A DNA stretch of 64,000 nt from Chrysophaeum taylorii. Its lineage: Eukaryota > Sar > Pelagophyceae > Pelagomonadales > Pelagomonadaceae. Within the stretch, counting starts at the first letter, position 1. The number at the start of each line of letters is the position of its first letter. Below the pieces are notes generated by a model, which did no database searches, was not told where the DNA came from, and saw only the letters and a list, made by a program, of their open reading frames with translations. Location: assembly GCA_029834535.1 (NCBI GenBank), contig JAQMWT010000498.1, forward strand, positions 59,738 through 123,737, in the 5' to 3' direction. This document shows, piece by piece, positions 1-11,177 of this stretch. The position numbers and the translations under genes were made by a program.

Positions 1-925
1 AGGCAAGCGCGTGCTGGCGGGAGAGGGTCGCGACGCGCTTGGCGAGCGCGGTAGCCGCCCGGAGCGTCGATCGGCGCACGACAACCTTCGCGGCTGCCGA
101 GGCCGTGTCGAGGTCGAGACGGTACCGCGGCGCGCCCGCCTTGTCCGAGTCGTTCCGGGTGACCCGTAACGAGGCGTCGAGGGGCCGGAGGACGTAGGCC
201 GCGTCGAGGTCTGAAGAATCGCCGACGAGCGCCTCGAGGCGCGCGAGCGCGTCCTCGCGGCCCCGAAGCGTTTCGCCGCGCTGCCAGTATACCGCGAGCT
301 TCTCGAGGCGCGCGAGGTTACGCAGGACCGTCTGAGACTCGCGCTCGACGAAGGCGGCCTCCCAGCGCTCGTTGGCGGCCCGTGCCTCGAGCAAGCCGAG
401 CGTCAAGCCGACCGCGTCCGTCCCGTCCTCGAACCGGACGTGCACCCCGCGCACCGACACCTCCAAATTGTCGACGATCTTGGCTGCGTACCGCGCGGCC
501 GTTCCCTTGTGCGGCGGCGGTGCTGCCTTATTATTATTATTCTGGGGGGCCTCGAGCTGGCGTGCGAAGGCGGTGTCGGCCCGAGCGAGCCGCGCCGCGA
601 GCGCCGCCCCGAGCCGCGCCGCGAGCTCCTCGGGCGCGGGCGTGCGCTCGGCCGCGACGAGCGCCTGCACGCCTTGGATCGACACCACCACCGGCCTCGA
701 CCCCAGCTTGCTCCAGGGGATCGACAGCCGCAGCTTCTCGACGCGTCCCCCAACGATCGCAATCGGAAGCCCCAACTTGGCGACGGCGGCCGTGTTCACC
801 TCGAGGTCCTTGAGCTCGATCTCGCCGCTCCAGAGACCCAACTTGAGCTGGTCGGCCGAGAACCCGACGATGAAGTCCCCGATCGCATTCTGCAGCACGT
901 TGAACAGGATCTGCTTCAGAGACAT
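1..925 (-). CDS. VPS13: VPS13 N-terminus (chorein domain), runs off left edge
   Basis: The frame is open from the ATG at 925 (reverse strand) to position 1, so only about the first 308 residues are present. The start reads [16 protein letters not shown], followed by [18 protein letters not shown] and later [19 protein letters not shown]. These are the hallmark motifs of the VPS13 chorein N-terminus. The family forms long lipid-transfer bridges at membrane contact sites, and this end normally sits on the ER-side donor membrane. A short Asn run (four AAT codons, 530-541) stays in frame inside a linker. It is divergent to the DNAJC3-like gene with only 120 bp between start codons, suggesting a shared promoter. 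The rest of the protein (normally more than 3000 aa) lies outside the window. ATG2 also has a chorein domain but the motif match is VPS13-like. Confidence 0.88.
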   Translation of the reverse strand, partial: MSLKQILFNVLQNAIGDFIVGFSADQLKLGLWSGEIELKDLEVNTAAVAKLGLPIAIVGGRVEKLRLSIPWSKLGSRPVVVSIQGVQALVAAERTPAPEELAARLGAALAARLARADTAFARQLEAPQNNNNKAAPPPHKGTAARYAAKIVDNLEVSVRGVHVRFEDGTDAVGLTLGLLEARAANERWEAAFVERESQTVLRNLARLEKLAVYWQRGETLRGREDALARLEALVGDSSDLDAAYVLRPLDASLRVTRNDSDKAGAPRYRLDLDTASAAAKVVVRRSTLRAATALAKRVATLSRQHALA

Positions 926-1045
926 CTTCTTGGACGACCCCCCATCTTCTTCTTCTTCCAAATGATGAACCCTCTCGATCGAACCCGAACCCGAACCCGA
1001 ACCCTCCTTCCATTCCAACACGTGTTCGTCGTTGCGAGCAGGTCG
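926..1045. promoter_or_regulatory. Divergent VPS13 / DNAJC3-like promoter gap
   Basis: A 120-bp gap separates two opposed start codons. It contains a (TTC) run near 945-958 and a short tandem GAACCC repeat around 979-1003. No TATA box is evident. The regulatory role is inferred from geometry only. Confidence 0.4.
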
Positions 1046-2593
1046 ATGGGCCGACGACGCGAGCAGCACATCGCCCCGCGCGGGACCGTGGTCCTGCGGG
1101 TGTGGGTCGCCCAGCAGCTCGCGCTGCTAAGTCCGGTGTTTGCCGTCGCCGCGGCGCAGCGGAGCCACCAGCCCCTTGGCGAGTCGTCGGCTGGGAAGCT
1201 GAGGTCCTTGGCCGACGAGGCGCTGATCAAGGGCAAGGCCGACGAGGCCCTCGAGTTGCTGGGGCGCGTGATTTCGCTCGAGCCCCTGAACGAACGCAAC
1301 TTCTACAAGCGGAGTCGGGTGCACTCGCGGCTTTCGAAAATGTCGGCGGCGCTCGCCGACCTGGACGAGGCGCTGAGGCTCGCGCCAGAGTACGAGGTCG
1401 CGCTCGTCTCGCGAGCCCGGCTCCTCGCATCGGTCGCGCGGTGCCGCGAGGCCCTCGAAGACTGGCGCCTGGCACGACAGCTCGCCTCCAAGGAGAAGGC
1501 CGCGGGGGAGGCGAAGGAGGGCGAGCGGCGCGCGCGAGACTGCGTCCGCGCCGAGGACCGCGCCGCCGCCGCGGCCGCGCGCCGCGACTTCCGCGCCCAG
1601 CTCACGGCCCTCGACGAAGTTTTGGAGCTCGCGAGCACGCCCCCGAGCGCGCTCTACCTCCAAAAAGCGCGCGCCCACTACCATCTCGGCGACCTCTACG
1701 AGTCGATCGCCGACGCCGGCCGCGCGCTCAAGGTCGAGCCCGACGAGCTCGAAGCCCTCGAGCTCCGCGGCGCCGCGTACTACCGCCTCGCCGATCACGG
1801 GATGGCGAAGAACCATTGGCAGGAAGCCCTGAAACGCGACCCCGAGCACCGCGGCTGCAAGCAGGGCTACAAGCTCGTGCGCGCGCTCTCGAAGAAGGAC
1901 GCCGCCGGCGACGAACATTGGGCCGCGCGGCGACATCGCGACGCCATCGACAGCTGGCGCGCCGCGATCGCCGTCGACCCCGAGCACGCGAGGTTTTCGC
2001 ACATCGCTAACCTCAAGATCGCGCGCGCCGCCCTCGACCTCAAAGACTACGCCGCGGCCGCCGACGCCGCCGCCGACGCGATAGCGACCGACGACGCCGA
2101 CGTCGACGCCCACCTCGTCCACGCCGACGCCCTCATGGGCGCCGAGGATTTCGAGGGGGCCGTCCGCGCGGCCATGCGCGCCCGCGATATCCGCGATGAT
2201 GACCTCACGAAAAAAACGCTCGCCAAGGCCGAGGCTGCCCTCAAGCAGTCCAAGACGGTCAACTACTATAAGGTCCTCGGCGTCAAGCGCGACGCGACTG
2301 TCAAGGAAATCAAAAAGGCCTACCGAGACGCGGCCCTCAAGTACCACCCCGATAAACTTCCCGCCGACGCCCCCGAGCACGAGCAGGAGGCCGCCGTAGT
2401 GAAATTCCAGCAAATCGCCCAAGCCTACGAGATCCTCAGCGACGACGAAACCCGCGCCAAGTACGACCGAGGCGACGACCTCTCCGGCAACCCCCAGGCT
2501 CAACAACACCATCCTTTCCCCCGCGGTTTTCCCCACGGCTTCTCTCAGACTGGCGCCGGTGGCACGCGTTTTCACTTCACCTTCCGTGGCTAG
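1046..2593 (+). CDS. DNAJC3: DNAJC3/P58-IPK-like ER co-chaperone (TPR + J domain)
   Basis: 515 aa from the ATG at 1046. The frame is open further upstream, but that stretch overlaps VPS13 and lacks any family resemblance. Residues 1-45 contain a basic start and a hydrophobic [21 protein letters not shown] stretch fitting an ER signal peptide. A long series of TPR units follows (for example [20 protein letters not shown] and [19 protein letters not shown]). The C-terminal J domain spans about residues 405-480, with [14 protein letters not shown], the catalytic HPD in LKYHPDKL, and [21 protein letters not shown]. Architecture and length (human DNAJC3 504 aa) match the luminal co-chaperone that hands unfolded clients to BiP. 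There is no C-terminal KDEL, as in animal DNAJC3. The cytosolic TPR-J protein DNAJC7 is the main alternative; the signal-like start argues against it. Confidence 0.85.
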   Translation: MGRRREQHIAPRGTVVLRVWVAQQLALLSPVFAVAAAQRSHQPLGESSAGKLRSLADEALIKGKADEALELLGRVISLEPLNERNFYKRSRVHSRLSKMSAALADLDEALRLAPEYEVALVSRARLLASVARCREALEDWRLARQLASKEKAAGEAKEGERRARDCVRAEDRAAAAAARRDFRAQLTALDEVLELASTPPSALYLQKARAHYHLGDLYESIADAGRALKVEPDELEALELRGAAYYRLADHGMAKNHWQEALKRDPEHRGCKQGYKLVRALSKKDAAGDEHWAARRHRDAIDSWRAAIAVDPEHARFSHIANLKIARAALDLKDYAAAADAAADAIATDDADVDAHLVHADALMGAEDFEGAVRAAMRARDIRDDDLTKKTLAKAEAALKQSKTVNYYKVLGVKRDATVKEIKKAYRDAALKYHPDKLPADAPEHEQEAAVVKFQQIAQAYEILSDDETRAKYDRGDDLSGNPQAQQHHPFPRGFPHGFSQTGAGGTRFHFTFRG

Positions 2594-3385
2594 TTCGTCT
2601 CTCTTTCTCCTTTTCTCTTGTTGTTGCTCAACTAATAACATACGCCCCTTTCGTATTATTAATTCGACCTTGCTGTCGTCGTCTTCTTCTTCTTCTTCTT
2701 CTTGTAGTTTCTTCTCTTTTTTTTGCACAGTTTATTTCTTCTTATTTATTAGCGTGAGCTCGAGAGATCATCGTCCCCCTAATTCATACGTTGCTCGACC
2801 ACGGCGGGGACGTTCACGAGGCAATCATATATGGCGAGATCTACACGTCGCCGCTTTTATGCATCGTCGCGAGAACGGTGGTCAACGTCGGCACCACTTC
2901 TGTTGCTACTCTCTCGAAACTTCAGACGTGACGGACGTGTGGTCTGCGCGTTGGAGATTGCGGGCCATGATTGATCAGAAGCGCCGTCTTGTCACTCGTT
3001 TATGTTCCGCCTTAACATCATCATCTTGGCGCTCTCGAGACAAAGAAGAAAGAAAGGAAGAAAGAAAGAAAGAAAGAAAGAAAGCTTTTTTTGTTGCCGA
3101 CGACGCCCATCAGGCAGGCCGGCCGGCCGGCCGGCCATAAAAGGAGGCGGCGAGTCTGCTGCCCGCTACATGAAATATCTAGATGTCTTCTAACCTCCAC
3201 GCGCCCTTACTTTCGCTCCCCTCTTATTGGCAGGAAGTAGACCACGCTCTCGCTTTCGCCGCCCCCCTTCTCTGATGATGATGAGCAGTCCCGAGCATAA
3301 TTAAAACCCTTATAGTATAGGGGGGTTTGCAATAGTAAGGGTCGACCGACCGATAGGGTCCTTGTTGTTGGTGGCGGTTGATGTT
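2594..3385. other. Intergenic stretch with simple repeats
   Basis: 792 bp between the DNAJC3-like and TPR genes. It contains (TCT) runs near 2686-2704, a (GAAA) microsatellite at 3047-3083 and a GGCC palindromic run at 3118-3136. No convincing ORF or RNA gene was seen. Confidence 0.6.
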
Positions 3386-5297
3386 ATGAGTCGCTTCGCG
3401 GCGGCGTCGCGGCAGAAAGCGGTGACCAAGGCCGATGAGGCACCGGGGCGGCTGTTGAAGCGCGCGGCGTTCCTGGAGGTGGAGGAAGCGGCGACGTGGC
3501 ACCCGAACCGCACGTACTATTTCCAGACAGCGTCGGCCGAGGAGACGATCGCCCGCACGACGCGCGAGCTGTCGGAGGCGCCGTCGTGGGAGGCGTACTG
3601 CGAGCGCGCCGGGGCACGCATGAAAACGGGCGACTACGAGGGCGCCGTGTCTGACCTCGAGAACGTCGGGACGCGCGAAGCAACATTTCTACGCGGCGAG
3701 GCGCTCGCCAAGCTAGGGAGGGATGCCGAGGCCATCGAACAGTTCACCGCGTGCCTCCCGCTGCCCGCCGCGTATTATGCGCGCGCGAGCGCCCTGAACC
3801 GGCTTGGTGATTTTGGGCGCGCGATCGACGACTACCAGCGGGCGCTAGAGCTCGAGATGAGAACGACCAAGACGTCGTCGTCGAAAAACCGGCGGAGCCT
3901 GCAGATGGGCGCCGAAGCCTACGCCGCGTCTCGCGAGAAAGAGCTCGCTCGAGAGGCTGCGAGGGCCGCGCACGCGAGAGGGGTCGAGCTAAGGCAGAAG
4001 CAGGACTTTGGGGGGGCAATCGAGGCGTATTCGGAATGCCTCGCCGTCGACCCTCGGAATTTCCGAGCGCTGTTCGACCGCGCCTTTGCGCGCGACGCAA
4101 TGGGGGATCTCCGCGGCGCGGTCGCCGACTACACGGCGGCGCTCGAGCTCGCGCCCGACCACGCCCTCGCCTGGTACAACCGCGGAATCGCGAGGGAGCG
4201 TCTGGGCGAGGCGCGAGGCGCGCTGGCAGACTTTGGTAAGGCGATATCCAGTGCGAAACACGGGGGGTTGCCCGTGGCCGACTTCTATCACAACCGGGCC
4301 TATTGTCGCCGCAAACTCGACGACTTTCGGGGCGCCGTCGAGGACTACGACCGCGCTTTGGCGCGGGACCCGACGCACTTCAAGTCGTTGTACAACCGCG
4401 CGTTTTGCCTCGACGCGCTCGGAAACCACGACGAGGCCCTCGAAGACTACGCTGCCGCGATTCGACTCAGACCAAGCTACGCATCGGCCCACCACAACCG
4501 CGGCGTCGTTCTGGAAAAACTTGGTCGGCTCGATGACGCGGTCGAGGCCTTCGACGAGGCGCTCGACTTGGGTCGCGATAACGATTCCAAGTGTGCGGGC
4601 GCCGCGTCGTACGCCAAAGCTCTCGTCCTTGAGAAGCTCGGCCGCTTCGACGACGCGGGCGACGAATTTCGACACGCCGCTCGTCTCGAGCCGCACCCGG
4701 ACTATTTCCACGCCTTGGGGGCCAACCTGCGGCGCCGCGGCAATCACGTCGACGCGGTAGAGGCTTTTTCGGACGCGCTTCGCGCCGACCCAAACCACAA
4801 GTCCTCGCTTGCGAACCGCGCGTTCACCCTACGCAAGCTGGGACGCTTCGACCGCGCGATCGCGGACTACACCACTGCCCTCGACACCTTCGATGGAGAG
4901 GACGAGACTAAACTCCGCCTCGCCCGCGCCTACTGTTACGCTCGCTCCGCCCAGCCCCGCCTCGCCCTCGACGACTACGCCGCCGTCCTCCGCCTCGATC
5001 CAGGTAATCAATACACATTTCCTTTTGTTGTTGTGAGAGAGAGAATTTCTTTCTTTCCCCAGGGAACGCCCACGCCTACCACAACCGCGCGATCATGAAC
5101 GACCGCCTCGGGCGAGTCGACGTGCGTTTCCCCCTCCCTCACGTCCCACGCACACACGACCAACGCAGGCCGCCATGGCGGACTTCCAGCGCGTCCTGGA
5201 CCTCGAGGAAGAGCGGCGCGACGCCTCTACCCCCTCCGGCGTCCTCCGGCGGTGCAAGGTTCACATGACGCAGGCTCGGCTGAGCTCCCCCCGGTAA
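3386..5297 (+). CDS. TPR-repeat protein, three exons
   Basis: Exons 3386-5003, 5063-5121 and 5169-5297 give about 601 aa. Intron 1 (5004-5062, 59 nt) and intron 2 (5122-5168, 47 nt) have GT...AG ends. Splicing restores a TPR helix (LDPGNAHAYHNRAIMNDRLG) that the unspliced frame loses. I chose the ATG at 3386 because upstream in-frame codons are TTG/GTG only. Residues 60-590 are tandem TPRs with the classical A..NRG.....G....A..D...A....P pattern, close to the TTC6/O-GlcNAc-transferase-like TPR class, but no catalytic domain is attached. It is probably a scaffold; partner and location are unknown. No signal peptide is apparent. Confidence 0.8.
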
Positions 5298-5461
5298 AGA
5301 AAGATAAGTGTTTCGAAAGACTCCGAAGAGGGGGGTGTGGTGGTGGTAAAGATAAGTAAGTCCCTAGGACGACGAAAGTAAAAAGATTTGACGACCATCA
5401 ATCGGAAAAGCCGCCGGAGCCACTCACCTTGTTGTCTGTCACGGGAGTGCGGGGACGCAAG

Positions 5462-6619
5462 ATGTTCGGGTCGTCGTCGAGGAAGGAGAGCGAGATGAAG
5501 CCGTTGAAGGAGGAGGAGTCGGAGGAACCGACGCCGAGCTCGACGGCGGTCGGAGAGGCGGAGCCCAAGGAGAAGAAGAAGAAGAAGAAGCCGTGGGTCC
5601 TGGACAAGACCTTGCGCGAGAAGGAGATCCACAAGTGGGAGAGACTGGCCCAGGGTGCGTCGACCAAGGCGCCGCCGGCGGTGGCGCGCGGTCTGATCGC
5701 ATGCGCGCCCTTCTTCGCGCGGTGCGTCGTCTGCTGCGAGGTGTGCGTCCCTATATACGCGAAAATATTCGGTGCCATCTTCTACGTCCTCTCCAAGCTG
5801 CCAACCGACCTCTTTGGGATTATCTGGGGGCTCTGCCTCGTGTTTTTCGGGGGCATGTTCCCCTTGACCCTCTCTGCCTACGAAGCCTTTCGACAGTGCG
5901 GCGGCGAGGATACTTACGCGGCTATTCACGACCTGAGCGTCCAGTTCCAGAACGCGCGCATCGCGAACCAAGCTGACGACGAGAAGGACGAAGACGGGGA
6001 CGGAATCGCCGACGTCGAACAAATCGGGGGCAAGGAACTCATCCAGCGCAAGAGTCATCTACTGCTTTCGGCCACCGACCCGACCGCGCTCGACCGCGGA
6101 TTCAAGGGCGTCTATTCGGCGTGGACGGCCGTCATCGCCGTCCTCAAGATCCAGTTCGCCCAGATGATCGCCCTTGGCGCGGCACTCGGCGACTTCCTCG
6201 CTTCCCTGCTCCGCGTTCCCCTCACCCAAATCCTCGTCCACCTCATGGAGCCCGACATCCACAAGTGGATTCCCAACGTCATCGGCTACGTCTGCAAAAT
6301 CATTGCTATCATCGTCGCCTACAAAATCCAGCAAATCCTCTCGGCCTTCTATTCGGCGATGCGCGGCGGCCTCATGGTCACCCGCAGCATCATGGCCTTT
6401 GTCACGCGCAAAAAGTGGCTCGAGATTAATCCCGACGAGACTTTTATCGACGAAATCTCGGGCTGGCTCCTCGCGGCAGTCGGCTTCTACTTCCAGTTCT
6501 CCCTCGGCTTCGGCCCACCATTCTTCGTCACCATCCTCCTCTGGCCCCTCTCTTTCTGCGAAGGTACTCTCCTCTGGGCCATCACCTCTGCCCCTCCCGT
6601 CCCGGAGACGGCCGGCTAA
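5462..6619 (+). CDS. Polytopic membrane protein with acidic EF-hand-like loop
   Basis: 385 aa from the ATG at 5462. The first 60 residues are charged and contain a Lys tract. Hydrophobic segments include PIYAKIFGAIFYVL, LFGIIWGLCLVFFGGMFPLT, VIGYVCKIIAIIVAYKIQQI, a segment at SGWLLAAVGFYFQFSLGFG and PPFFVTILLWPLS. Between the first pair and the rest is a hydrophilic loop with DEKDEDGDGIADVEQI (around residues 170-185), which resembles a calcium-binding EF-hand or dockerin-type loop. I do not recognise the family by name. The order of features suggests a conserved membrane protein whose loop may sense calcium; that is inference. Confidence 0.7.
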   Translation: MFGSSSRKESEMKPLKEEESEEPTPSSTAVGEAEPKEKKKKKKPWVLDKTLREKEIHKWERLAQGASTKAPPAVARGLIACAPFFARCVVCCEVCVPIYAKIFGAIFYVLSKLPTDLFGIIWGLCLVFFGGMFPLTLSAYEAFRQCGGEDTYAAIHDLSVQFQNARIANQADDEKDEDGDGIADVEQIGGKELIQRKSHLLLSATDPTALDRGFKGVYSAWTAVIAVLKIQFAQMIALGAALGDFLASLLRVPLTQILVHLMEPDIHKWIPNVIGYVCKIIAIIVAYKIQQILSAFYSAMRGGLMVTRSIMAFVTRKKWLEINPDETFIDEISGWLLAAVGFYFQFSLGFGPPFFVTILLWPLSFCEGTLLWAITSAPPVPETAG

Positions 6620-6667
6620 GCCAAGGAACAACGCGCAACAACAACAACGCTTTTCTTATTACCCACC

Positions 6668-6698
<31 letters not shown>

Positions 6699-7139
6699 TG
6701 TACGAGCAAGAAACCGTCGTTGTCGCACCTCGAGGTCTGGCGTCTGACGCGACGACGACTACTATCTCTCCATTATTGTTATTCGCTTTAATAAGGAAGA
6801 CGACAACTATGCGTCGTGAGCAAAAAAAAGATTGCTCCATCCGGACGATATAGGAAGCACATGGGGCTTTTGAGACTACTCCGCCCGCCCTCCTCGCCCC
6901 CGACGGGGTTGTTTATTCTTTTGGCCTGTTTATTCGGCGAGCTCTGCCCCGACGACTTTTTTCTCGAGCTCAAGAGGGGAATACGAGCGTCGTCTTGATC
7001 TTGATCTTGCACCCCCCCAGATATAGCAATAAGCCGCCGACGCCGCCGCCGCCGCCGCGTCCTCTTCCCCACAATTACAGTGACTGCGCACGAGCTTCGG
7101 CCATAAGAATATAAAGTGTTTACACAACACTCCGAAATT
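6620..7139. other. Intergenic, convergent 3' ends, microsatellites
   Basis: 520 bp between the 3' end of the membrane protein and the 3' end of eL8. It contains (GAT) repeats at 6670-6698 and a GCC/GCG-rich run near 7035-7058. No gene is seen. Confidence 0.55.
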
Positions 7140-7910
7140 TTAGTACTGGGCCTTTTTGGCGAGCTCGGCCGCTATGGCCTTCTCGCGCTTGGCCAGCTTG
7201 GCCTGCGTCTTGAGGCCCATGATGCCACCGCCCCACTTGCGCGTGTGCTGGGTGTTGTTGTTGTACTGGGTGTTGAACGCGTTCCGGAAAAGTTCGAGGG
7301 TGTGCTGGTCCTCCTTCTTGACGCCCGTAAGACAGCAAACGGCGGTCTTCTTCTGGTGGACGATGTGGCCAAGGCGGGACTTGCCCTTCATGATGCAATA
7401 CGGGACGTCCATCTTGCGGCAGAGCGCCGGGAGCCAGACAACCAACTCGATGGGATCGACGTCGTGCGCAATCACTACCAACTTGGCCTTTTTTTGCTCG
7501 ATGAGGTAGGTCACGTGCTTCAAGCCGAACTTGACCACCACAGGGGCCTTAGTTTCGACCTCCGTGCCGGCAGCCTTGGCCTCGGCGGCGGCCTTGATGC
7601 GCTTCTCCTTTGCAGCCGCATCCTCCGGCTGGTACTTCTTCAACAGCTTAAGCAGTTCAGCCGTCTGGTTCTTGTCGATGGTCTGGGAGAATTGGTGGAG
7701 CGCGGGCGGAACCTTGAGGCGTTGCTGGAGAATCTTCTTTTGGCGCTGGAGGCGCACATAGCGCGGCCATTTCACGAACCGCGACAGGTCCCGCGTAGGT
7801 CGGATGTCGCCCCCGATCCGAAAGTTCCGCGGAGCCGGCTGGAACAAAGGATCACTCTTCTTCTCCTTCTTCGGCTTCTTCGGTTCGGGTGCCTTGGACT
7901 TGGACGGCAT
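7140..7910 (-). CDS. RPL7A: 60S ribosomal protein eL8 (L7a)
   Basis: 256 aa, intronless. It starts with a Lys-rich tail, then the conserved eL8 block: [20 protein letters not shown], the L7Ae RNA-binding core [61 protein letters not shown] and [19 protein letters not shown]. Length and motifs match eL8 of the large cytosolic subunit, which binds kink-turns in 25S/28S rRNA. The start ATG at 7910 gives the standard MPSKSK-type tail. No plastid or mitochondrial presequence is present. Confidence 0.97.
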   Translation of the reverse strand: MPSKSKAPEPKKPKKEKKSDPLFQPAPRNFRIGGDIRPTRDLSRFVKWPRYVRLQRQKKILQQRLKVPPALHQFSQTIDKNQTAELLKLLKKYQPEDAAAKEKRIKAAAEAKAAGTEVETKAPVVVKFGLKHVTYLIEQKKAKLVVIAHDVDPIELVVWLPALCRKMDVPYCIMKGKSRLGHIVHQKKTAVCCLTGVKKEDQHTLELFRNAFNTQYNNNTQHTRKWGGGIMGLKTQAKLAKREKAIAAELAKKAQY

Positions 7911-8873
7911 CGTGAGCGATCAGCGATCAAAGGGTTTAAAGGAAGGAGGAGTCTCGTTGGCGTCGTCCTAAGGAGGAGGGTTTAGCCATAGCGCGTCTGA
8001 CCAGCAAGCGGTGCCGAGCGGCCCGCATTGAGGGGCGCCGCGACACGCACAGCCCTGAAAGGTCCCGCGGGAGCGTTCTTTGCGCAAGACGGGCCATGGT
8101 CGTTTTTGAGGTGGCGATATCGCCGGAGTCGACTGGCTGCTGATGGGATGACAGCGCGAACCAGGTGCGAACAAGCTATGTTCGCCATCTGCGCTGCAGA
8201 CGAACCATGCCCGGCACTGCTGACACTCGGGGATGACATTTTGGGCCGCCCCCCCATGCCGACGAAATTCGCTGTGTGATGGCCGCGCGGGCCGGTCCGC
8301 CTCGAATGGCTCGAGGCCTGTGAGGAGCACCGTAGTCGACACCACCAAAGACACCGCCAGCACCAGCCTCGACGCTAGTATCGCTGTAGACACTCATGTT
8401 GAGGATTCTACTTTGTGTGTCGTTGTTTTGTGTCGTTTGGGGCTTTTTTTGCATGCTGCTCTTTTCTCGACTTCCAGCCCCCGTGACGCACACTCCAATA
8501 AACTCTCTAAGTTACCATGCTTGAGCACCCGGGGCGCGCGCATAGAAGCATACTAGAGCTCACCAGCAATTCAGGCGCCGGGTGTTCGGTGGGGGTCCGC
8601 AGTGGTCTTCATCCAACTATCCGTCACAGTAAACGTGACGTCCCCAGACGCTTCGCGAAAGTGACCGACATCGAGGCCGGCAAAAGTGATGACCGAATGC
8701 GGCTCTGTGCCTCAGCTTCTCATGCAATCGAAAGAGCATCATGGGCCGTCCATTTTGGCCCTAAATGGGCCTGGTTACCCGGGGAGTCGCTCGTCTGATA
8801 TACTCGTCAAACTTTCAGGTATCCTATGAGGGACAGCGCGAGGACGATGAGGCGAAAGAGGCAGCGACGACTG

Positions 8874-8983
8874 GTTCACGAAGCACCAATCCCCACGGCT
8901 ACGGCTCTTTTAATGCTGGAACTGGAGTGTTCACGAAGCACCAATCCCCACGGCTACGGCTCTTTTAATGCTGGATCTGGGGT
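8874..8983. repeat. 55-bp tandem duplication (2 copies)
   Basis: Copies at 8874-8928 and 8929-8983 both begin GTTCACGAAGCACCAATCCC and differ at about three positions near their ends. They are non-coding as far as can be seen and look like a recent slippage or duplication event. Confidence 0.9.
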
Positions 8984-9286
8984 GACAAATTGCACACGCA
9001 CCTCCGGCTGCCGTGGTGCTTTTCTCGCTCGATTTCGTTGTCCGCGAGACACATCGTAGGGACTTTCTGTGCATCCACGTCTCCCTATTGCGATGTGGCG
9101 AACGAGACGTCCTCGAGCGGCCTCCGCCTGTTTCGGTTTCGCCAAAAATAGTTGACTCTCGAAGGACATTGATCGTTTCTTTTCAGCAACCGTCATTGCA
9201 ATCGCCGACAATGTTAGTCGTCTTTGCGGCTTGTTTCAAAGCAGCACAGGTAACATCAACTTCACCAAGACTCAGACGCGGCCGCT

Positions 9287-9312
9287 GATTCGATTCGATT
9301 CGATTCGATTCG
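9287..9312. repeat. (GATTC)n microsatellite
   Basis: About five perfect copies of GATTC. Confidence 0.9.
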
Positions 9313-10103
9313 ACGACCCCATCTGTCTAAGAGTCTGCATTCCGGAGCTTTTCGTTGTCAGTGGCGCACCTTCTGCCTTTTCACTCACCAGATGCAATAA
9401 CACCGCAGCCGCTGGCTGGTTGGTAAGCGCCATTCAAGATGCGCTCTTTATTGGGAGCACTGCATTTGTTTGAAGGATTCACAACCCGGGCATGCATCCA
9501 TCCGGCACAAACACGAATCAACCGGCTCAAACGCGAGGACATCTATTTGCGAGAGCGCCTTCCTAGGAAATCGTGCAGAACGAGATTATCAGAGGTTTGC
9601 GGACTCCGCGATCCATCCGGCTGACGGTTCTTTCGATGGAGACCCGTCGGTGGCGCCCTAACCTTCGGCAATCAGAAGTGCGCGTCACGACTCCACACTC
9701 CAGCTCTCAGGTCCCCAAAGAAAGAACTCGAGCGCCGACGCAACAACAATCTCAGGCAGCACGAGGCACTATCGGCTTCGTCGAGGCGATCTTGGCGAGG
9801 TTGTAGTTCACCTGGCGACGCGACGGGATTTGCTGTTGGGCACTGCGCTATACAGTAGGGATTGGGATTATTCTGGGATTCCAGCCGTTGGAGCCAAGGA
9901 TTGCGTCACTAGCAAAAACCGAAAACACGGGTAAATTTAAAGCCACGGAGCCAGTGGATACGTATGATACATTAGGGACTCTGTTTACTGGCCCCTGGTC
10001 GCGAAAAATTGAGGCCTACATAACTTTTGTAGGGTCGTGCGGGACTACTGGTTGTTGACCAAAATTTGAGCCGCGCCATCGACGACGCACCAGCTGGGAG
10101 ACG

Positions 10104-10493
10104 ATGGCCCTGAAAGTGTTGGCCCTCTTTGGCGTCGTCCTGCTTGCATTCGAGCCTTTGTTGTGCACCGCCGCGCGGCAGCGGGGTGAGCTCACAAGCG
10201 AGGAAGCTTTTGACGGCGAGCCGCCGCACGAGACCGTCGCCGAGGAGAAGGCTACGGCGACCGAACGTGTCAACGAGCTCGTCGATGGGATCCGACGACT
10301 GCAGTACAGCTACGACTTCGACTCGAACTGCGTCTCGTCGTTTAAAGAGTGCGTAGACGACTCGAACTGCGACTCGGACGAAGAGTGCTATTTCTCCACC
10401 TCGCGCAAGAAGCGTAAGCTCGGGGCCCCGCCCACCAAGCTTCGGTCTTTATTGTTCGGCAGCAATGCTGTCGGCGAATGTGTGTGTTTGTGA
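10104..10493 (+). CDS. Small secreted cysteine-rich protein
   Basis: 129 aa. Residues 1-23 (MALKVLALFGVVLLAFEPLL, then CTAA) form a clear signal peptide. An acidic linker follows, and then a Cys cluster in the order NCVSS, ECVDDSNC, EECYF and a terminal GECVCL. The spacing DSNCDSDEECYF recalls the central part of WAP-type four-disulphide folds, but too few cysteines are present for a full WAP domain. A basic RKKRKL stretch separates the two Cys groups. The function is unknown, and similarity to protease inhibitors is only suggestive. It stands alone, with more than 600 bp without genes on each side. Confidence 0.6.
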   Translation: MALKVLALFGVVLLAFEPLLCTAARQRGELTSEEAFDGEPPHETVAEEKATATERVNELVDGIRRLQYSYDFDSNCVSSFKECVDDSNCDSDEECYFSTSRKKRKLGAPPTKLRSLLFGSNAVGECVCL

Positions 10494-11177
10494 GACTCAG
10501 GGGGGGTCGTCAACGACTGCGCGTCGTCGCCGCGAGGATGTCAACGATTTGAGTCCAATAAAAAACCAAAGTCGCAGCGTCGGCGCTTACCACACACCAC
10601 GTTTCTTTCCACCGTCATTTGTGTTCCCCCGTATCCCACTGCGCGCGCACCCCGAGTAATAGATAGATTGTTTTTCTAAAGTCACGAGCACCGCGAGGTC
10701 AAGTCACGACGTACCGTGTTTGAACAGTGTCTGCGCGCCTCGTGGTGCTTTTGTTTTCGAACCTGATGTGTCTCTTCGCGGCGTGTGTTCGGGCGGCGGG
10801 AATGCCCCTCCTCCTCCTCCTGTTCCCGGGTGGTCCGCCTCCTGGTGGCCCAAACACTGGTGAACTTCGAGTCCTGCCTCCTAGCACACGATTGCTCGTC
10901 CGTTCCAATTCCAATAAGAGGCTCACCCCTTTCGAGCAAGCGGGCGAGCACCAGAAGAATGCGACATTGCGAGTCGTGTGAGAGTGCGTGTGTACGGACC
11001 CATTTGGTCGGTCGTCTGGAGTCGAAATTGCGAGGCAGGATCCAAGCCGAAAAGTACAACAGCAACGAAGGTTCCGGTTCGGAAAATAATGAAGCACGAC
11101 GTTTCTAGTTCCGGGATTGTTAGTTCCCACTGGACAACCAGCGGCTCTCGACCCCAAGAAAAGAAAAGTAAAATAAA
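10494..11177. other. Upstream region of the cyclic-nucleotide kinase gene
   Basis: 684 bp. A frame at 10727-10981 is hydrophobic near its start, but that start is GTG and nothing familiar follows. No RNA gene is seen. Confidence 0.5.

Larger units (their letters stand above)
7911..10103. other. Gene-poor 2.2-kb stretch
   Basis: No recognisable gene was found. Open frames are short, start mostly on non-ATG codons and lack familiar motifs. One reverse frame around 7968-8393 has a hydrophobic start and Cys-rich tail, but its first codon is GTG. The stretch contains a 55-bp tandem duplication and a GATTC microsatellite, listed separately. Confidence 0.5.

Noticed and set aside
1127-2728. 533-codon minus-strand frame opposite the DNAJC3-like gene
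   Set aside because: Antisense shadow; the plus strand carries the TPRs and HPD motif.
7968-8393. Reverse frame with hydrophobic start and Cys-rich tail
   Set aside because: The first codon is GTG, the nearest ATG (8399) is in another frame, and no splice pair convincingly joins them.
10727-10981. Hydrophobic plus-strand frame upstream of the kinase
   Set aside because: GTG start, Pro/Gly low-complexity, no recognisable domain.
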